Source of the DNA: Paradesertivirga superstes
GTDB taxonomy: Bacteria; Bacteroidota; Bacteroidia; Sphingobacteriales; Sphingobacteriaceae
Assembly (NCBI RefSeq): GCF_037622515.1
Contig: NZ_JBBJCN010000007.1
Location: 82,211-146,210, forward strand
Direction of reading: 5' to 3'
Length of the DNA stretch: 64,000 nucleotides
Shown: one piece after another, positions 60,149 to 64,000 of the stretch
Layout: the number at the start of each line of letters is the position of its first letter
How positions within the stretch are numbered: the first letter of the stretch is position 1
Program-made: the position numbers and the translations under genes
Notes under the pieces: model-generated
Database searches by the model: none
Seen by the model: only the letters and a program-made list of their open reading frames with translations
Told to the model about the DNA's origin: nothing

Positions 60149-61057
60149 TTAACGGGCTGTACTTTTCAAAACATCGTACTTGGTGACATTCGCCGGATCA
60201 AGAACAGATAGTATATTATAGGCATTCATCCTTTCTCTAGGATCCGATTGGCTTAACAGATTTACAATTTCATCAGCTTTTGCCGTAAAAAATAGCTGGT
60301 TAAGCATCGACCCTTGCTTTTGCTTGTCTATTTTTTGAAGCTGCGGAAGGACGTTCATTATTTCTTTTCTCCCTTTCGATTTGTTGTCATACATAACATC
60401 CAGACCTAATCTGTGGTAGTTAAATAAAGATTCCCTAATCGGATTATATGCCTTATTCGTTAAATTTTCAGCCAGCCAATATCGGTTTTTTAAACTCTCA
60501 AAAGCTTTCCATCCCGGAAAAGGAGCGTTTTGCGAATTGTTTATGATGGTTTGGGCTTTTGCATATAACGGTGTACCTCCCATTTTTGAAAAGGTATCAT
60601 AATCTAAACCGACAATTATGTAAGCATAAAATGCGAGTAATGAACTTAGGTTATTAATATAATTTAAATCCGAAAAATCGAGAGGCTGCCCTTCGGTATA
60701 GTTAAATCCAAATTCTTTGTCACTATAGTTCAGTATTGTGCTGTTAAAGGTAGTTCCGTAAACAGGCCTGCTCGATTGTATTTGTGCTTCTGCTTTAAAG
60801 TTGGTCCCGCCATCCCATTCTGTAATATTAATTACAAAATTACAGTCTATCCGTTCCTGTGCCTGGAAATTATCTGCCGTCCATCTTCTTGTATTAAGAA
60901 AATCTCTCATAGAAGTTTCAAGCATATCCAAAACTCTTTGATTGGTGTTTTGAATCTGCTGAGAAAGAATTTGCACTCTCGCATTTAATTCCTGTGCCTG
61001 TGCATGTGTTGAGAATATTGCAAGTGATATTAATAGTATGAAGATTCGTTTTATCAT
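60149..61057 (-). CDS. DUF4835 (PorD-like) T9SS-associated protein
   Basis: The start is placed at 61057 (MIKRIFILLISLAIF, 302 aa), where the product has a signal peptide ending HAQAQELNARV. The longer in-frame ATG at 61084 would put extra residues before it. This start also overlaps the coaBC stop as TAATG, a coupled arrangement. It matches DUF4835: RRWTADNFQAQERIDCNF, SDLNYINNLSSLLAFYAYII, and LDYDTFSKMGG. Recent annotation often names this family PorD of the type IX secretion system; its role there is not worked out. Presumed periplasmic or outer-membrane associated. Confidence 0.88.
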   Translation of the reverse strand: MIKRIFILLISLAIFSTHAQAQELNARVQILSQQIQNTNQRVLDMLETSMRDFLNTRRWTADNFQAQERIDCNFVINITEWDGGTNFKAEAQIQSSRPVYGTTFNSTILNYSDKEFGFNYTEGQPLDFSDLNYINNLSSLLAFYAYIIVGLDYDTFSKMGGTPLYAKAQTIINNSQNAPFPGWKAFESLKNRYWLAENLTNKAYNPIRESLFNYHRLGLDVMYDNKSKGRKEIMNVLPQLQKIDKQKQGSMLNQLFFTAKADEIVNLLSQSDPRERMNAYNILSVLDPANVTKYDVLKSTAR

Positions 61058-62253
61058 TATATCAGGTCTATGATTTTTTGGCAAATATCCTTCGCAACTT
61101 CCTGTTTTGTTTTTAAAGGATAGGTGACACTATTTAAGTTTTTGTCAATAATAGTCACTTTATTCGTATCCGTCTGAAAGCCTGCTCCTTTATCCTGCAA
61201 GGAATTTAAAACAATGAAATCAAGGTTTTTTCTTTTCAATTTATCCTTCGCATTTACCTGTTCATTTTCAGTTTCAAGTGCAAAGCCTATCAAAAGTTGC
61301 CCTTCTCGCTTTATTTTCCCAAGCTCTGAAAGGATATCTGTTGTTTTAACCAGTTCAAGATTAAACTCACTCGACTGCTTTTTTATTTTTTCCGCCGAAA
61401 TTTCTTTTGGACGATAATCTGCAACCGCTGCACTCATGATAGTTATATCGCTCTGCCCGAAATATTGCTGAACTACGTCTGCCATTTCATTGGAAGAACA
61501 GATATTAATACGCACAATAGAATTGTTTGTTGTTTTTTCCGAACTTGGCCCTGAAATCAGGGTAACCTCGGCACCTTGTCTGCTTAATTCCTCGGCAATT
61601 GCAAATCCCATTTTACCCGAAGAATGATTGCCTATAAAACGTACCGGATCTATCGGTTCATATGTAGGGCCTGCTGTTACTAAAGCTCTTCGTCCGGACA
61701 AGGGAAGATTGGAAAGGATTGATGCTTCAATGAAGTTTACTATTTCTTCTGGCTCCGCCATCCTTCCGTCACCTACTAATCCACTTGCCAAATCACCGTA
61801 TCCGGGTTTTATCAGAATATTGCCATAGTCTTGTAGCTTGGATATATTGTTTTGAGTGGATTGATGCTTCCACATATCAAGATCCATTGCTGGAGCAAAA
61901 TATACCGGGCATTTTGCAGATAAATAAGTAGCGGCAAGCAGATTGTCGCATAAGCCGTTCGCAAGTTTAGCAAGAGTATTAGCCGTAGCTGGCGCAAGTA
62001 TAAAGTAATCGGCCCAAAGACCAAAATCTACGTGATTGTTCCACTCGCCGGTAGATTCATTAAAATAATCGGAATATACAGGGTTTTTAGAAAGGGTAGA
62101 GAGGGTGAGGGTGGTAATGAAGCTTTTCGCATCATTCGTCATTATCACTTTAACATTTGCGCCAGCCTTAACCAGTAACCGGGTTAAATAAGCTGATTTA
62201 TAACTTGCTATACTGCCGCAAACTCCAAGTAATATATTTTTTCCTTTAAGCAT
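61057..62253 (-). CDS. coaBC: Bifunctional CoaBC (PPC synthetase/decarboxylase)
   Basis: Two steps of CoA synthesis: phosphopantothenoylcysteine formation and decarboxylation. The 398-aa protein has the N-terminal flavin decarboxylase domain (GVCGSIASYKSAYLTRLL, APATANTLAKLANG, then CPVYFAPAMDLDMW) and the C-terminal ligase domain (ALVTAGPTYEPIDPVRFIGN, SSGKMGFAIAEEL). Its stop overlaps the next gene's start by one base. Confidence 0.97.
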   Translation of the reverse strand: MLKGKNILLGVCGSIASYKSAYLTRLLVKAGANVKVIMTNDAKSFITTLTLSTLSKNPVYSDYFNESTGEWNNHVDFGLWADYFILAPATANTLAKLANGLCDNLLAATYLSAKCPVYFAPAMDLDMWKHQSTQNNISKLQDYGNILIKPGYGDLASGLVGDGRMAEPEEIVNFIEASILSNLPLSGRRALVTAGPTYEPIDPVRFIGNHSSGKMGFAIAEELSRQGAEVTLISGPSSEKTTNNSIVRINICSSNEMADVVQQYFGQSDITIMSAAVADYRPKEISAEKIKKQSSEFNLELVKTTDILSELGKIKREGQLLIGFALETENEQVNAKDKLKRKNLDFIVLNSLQDKGAGFQTDTNKVTIIDKNLNSVTYPLKTKQEVAKDICQKIIDLI

Positions 62254-62349
62254 ATTATATGCCCAAACTTACATAAAAAATTGCCTTTAAAATCTTAAAC
62301 AGAAGAATTCAAAAGCAATTTTTTAAGAAATTAAGAAGATTAAACAAGA

Positions 62350-62679
62350 CTATCCTTGTTGTTCTTTAGAAGGATTTCTGTAGTATATTTTATCGTTCAA
62401 AAATTCATCAACTGCAATAAGCGTTGGTTTTGGCAGACGCTCGTAATGCTTTGAAATCTCAATTTGCTCACGATTTTCAAAAATTTCTTCAAGATTGTCA
62501 TTTGAAGAAGCAAATTCAGATAATTTACCATTCAACTCTTCTTTTAAGTTATTTGAAATCTGATTTGCCCTTTTAGCAATAATAACCAACGATTCGTATA
62601 TGTTGTCTGTTTTAACATCAAGTTGACGAACATCACGTGTGATGGTACTTGTTGGTATTGTATTCTTAGGAGTATTCAT
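62350..62679 (-). CDS. rpoZ: RNA polymerase omega subunit, Bacteroidetes type
   Basis: A 109-aa Rpb6-domain protein that stabilises beta'. Typical stretch: NIYESLVIIAKRANQISNNL, then a variable acidic middle and PTLIAVDEFLNDKIYYRNP. It is longer and more diverged than proteobacterial omega. It begins 5 bases after bamD. Confidence 0.9.
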   Translation of the reverse strand: MNTPKNTIPTSTITRDVRQLDVKTDNIYESLVIIAKRANQISNNLKEELNGKLSEFASSNDNLEEIFENREQIEISKHYERLPKPTLIAVDEFLNDKIYYRNPSKEQQG

Positions 62680-62684
62680 ATTCT

Positions 62685-63560
62685 TTAATTTTTTTGTGTT
62701 GTATCTGCCTGTTTCTCTTGATCCCTTGGAGCCATCATAGTCGCTAATGTTTTCTTCACCGCAACTATACTCTGTTCTGAATTCTTTTTAATAGTCTGAA
62801 CTTCTTTTAAATATGCACTATTGGGGTAATCTTCCTCAAATTCGCCTGCATAAGTAACAACTTCATTAAAACGTTCTTCCTGCCTTGTTTCCAGGCTGTT
62901 TTTAGCATACTGCTGCTGTGCCTTAATTGTGAGATATTCCATCTCTTCCGCATATTTTGTATCCGGATAATCTCTCAAAGAGTTTTTAAAAGCTACTACT
63001 GCTGATTTAAAATCACCAATATCGTAATATAATTTAGCGTTAGCATACGATTTCTTCTCTAACTTGTCACGTAAGTTTGAGATTAAAGTGCTTGCTTCAG
63101 TAACACGTTCGCTTTTTGGATAAAGATTTATAAATAATTGCAAGGCTTCAATGGCCCGTATGGTATTTTCCTGGTCTAATGTATAGTTTGGCGAATCCAG
63201 ATAAAAGCAATAAGCTGAAATAAATCTGCTCTCTTCAGCTTTTGGACTGGTAGGGTAAGTGTCGGCAAACACTTTGAACTGGTATCGTGCCGTCGCATAG
63301 TCTTTTAATTTGTAATTAGTATATGCGAAATAATAAGACAATTCTTCAGCGTCTTTTGTTCCCCTATAACGTTGCATTAAATCATCAAATAATATTAATG
63401 CTTTATTGTAATCACCTTTGTTGTATAATCTTAAGGCCTCCTGATATTTTTTGGCCGTATTTGTGCTTTCCTGCAGTTTTTCAAACTTGCTTTTACAGCC
63501 AGCAAATACAGTTATTAATAGTATTAAACAATACGTTAAAAATTGCTTGTTTTTAAACAT
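62685..63560 (-). CDS. bamD: Outer-membrane assembly lipoprotein BamD
   Basis: A 291-aa lipoprotein of the BAM complex that folds outer-membrane proteins. Signal peptide with lipobox cysteine at residue 22 (FAGCKSKFEKL). The rest is TPR-type helical repeats (EALRLYNKGDYNKALILFDD, SYYFAYTNYKLKDYATARY, and so on). The tail is Lys/Gln-rich. It heads the bamD-rpoZ-coaBC-DUF4835-recN operon, with a consensus promoter immediately before the start codon. Confidence 0.95.
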   Translation of the reverse strand: MFKNKQFLTYCLILLITVFAGCKSKFEKLQESTNTAKKYQEALRLYNKGDYNKALILFDDLMQRYRGTKDAEELSYYFAYTNYKLKDYATARYQFKVFADTYPTSPKAEESRFISAYCFYLDSPNYTLDQENTIRAIEALQLFINLYPKSERVTEASTLISNLRDKLEKKSYANAKLYYDIGDFKSAVVAFKNSLRDYPDTKYAEEMEYLTIKAQQQYAKNSLETRQEERFNEVVTYAGEFEEDYPNSAYLKEVQTIKKNSEQSIVAVKKTLATMMAPRDQEKQADTTQKN

Positions 63561-64000
63561 CGCGCAAAGATAGGTTAATTCAGTTTAATTTCAATAAATT
63601 AATAGCGGTCTAAAGTATCTTAAAAATAGCTTGTTGAATTTCATTTAACATACTTTAACACTCTTTTTATAACCGTTTAACGATAGTATATATATAAGGT
63701 GTATAGAAGGGGGGGTGAATGATATAAGTCAGGTTTAGGGGAGTTTCGGTTTTACATATTTTTTGCTCATTCAATTTCGCATGATTTTGGATTGATTCGT
63801 TAATCCAGGTATTAATGAAGAAAATTAATAGTCTCTTTTTATTCATTTAAGATATTCAATGTTTTTTAGCCGGGGTATTCAACCCCTTAAATAATAATTA
63901 GGCTTTGGAAAGAATGCAGTGCAGGCGCCCTCAGTTGTAAGGAAGCGCTTAAAAGGCGCATTAAAATGCCATAACTTTGAATAGCCAGAATAAAAGCGCC
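63561..64000. other. 440-base region to the window edge, no gene
   Basis: Begins with the bamD promoter. Beyond it the DNA is AT-rich. A run of seven G is at 63709-63715. A small GGGG/CCCC hairpin lies at 63872-63886. Four GCGC words cluster between 63923 and the end. An ATG at 63815 starts an 11-codon frame resembling a signal-peptide start (MKKINSLFLFI) but stops at once. No tRNA or ORF is supported. Confidence 0.55.
63565..63594 (-). promoter_or_regulatory. Promoter of the bamD operon
   Basis: On the minus strand: TTG (63594-63592, within TATTG), a 19-base spacer, then TATCTTTG (63572-63565), an exact match. The box ends only 4 bases before the bamD ATG at 63560, so the message would be leaderless or nearly so. 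Confidence 0.7.

Noticed and set aside
63815..63850. MKKINSLFLFI, an apparent signal-peptide start
   Set aside because: Only 11 codons before a stop; no continuation in another frame was seen.

Overview
This is 64 kb of chromosomal core genome from a member of the Bacteroidota, most likely family Sphingobacteriaceae (Pedobacter-like). The call rests on several things. The ribosomal, RpoB/RpoC and NusG proteins read like Sphingobacteriaceae sequences. There is a type IX secretion (T9SS) cargo protease and a DUF4835 (PorD-like) gene. An omega subunit of the Bacteroidetes type is present. Promoters fit the phylum's TTG-N19-TAnnTTTG pattern, and most genes lack a Shine-Dalgarno sequence. The DNA is AT-rich. 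I found no prophage, insertion sequence, CRISPR array or defence island.

Layout. 1-4.3 kb: 3' end of a c-di-AMP synthase gene, a bacilliredoxin, S-adenosylhomocysteinase, a repeat-bearing protein of unknown function and a YebC regulator. 4.4-10.2 kb: a giant secreted protein with tandem lamin-tail/Ig-like units of about 800 bp. 10.3-16.3 kb: aspartate-semialdehyde dehydrogenase, a PBP4-type peptidase, a T9SS-sorted subtilisin and thymidine kinase. 17.5-24.8 kb (minus strand): purH followed by the rod-shape cluster mreB-mreC-mreD-mrdA-rodA. 25-32.6 kb: a cupin, purN, a DJ-1/PfpI protein, an SRPBCC membrane protein, a TonB-dependent receptor and a five-PAS histidine kinase. 32.7-36.1 kb: an overlapping envelope glycosylation trio (GT39, GT2, flippase-like protein), convergent with an NAD-dependent epimerase. 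37-42 kb: a possible structured RNA, an SDR enzyme, a lipoprotein, ssb, a zinc-ribbon protein, a ComEA-like protein, an acyl-CoA dehydrogenase and a small membrane protein.

42.4-57.4 kb is the translation/transcription block: rpsU-xerC-hpf, then tRNA-Thr(TGT), tRNA-Tyr, tRNA-Gly, tRNA-Thr(GGT), tuf, tRNA-Trp, secE, nusG, rplK, rplA, rplJ, rplL, rpoB, rpoC. The first tRNA is preceded by a good promoter and a boxA-like antitermination motif. On the minus strand, converging on rpoC, lies bamD-rpoZ-coaBC-DUF4835-recN-fabI, which joins outer-membrane assembly, RNA polymerase omega, CoA synthesis, a T9SS-associated protein, DNA repair and fatty-acid synthesis.

No dramatic new system is obvious. 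The points most worth a second look are these: strong Shine-Dalgarno sequences on rpsU and hpf in a phylum that rarely uses them; an unassigned structured region with an embedded 28-codon ORF at 37.15-37.35 kb; a dispersed palindromic repeat family at three intergenic sites, including inside mreBC and rpoBC; a probable remnant of a 3-hydroxyacyl-CoA dehydrogenase just before the acyl-CoA dehydrogenase; two repeat-rich proteins of unknown function; and the GT39-GT2-flippase module.
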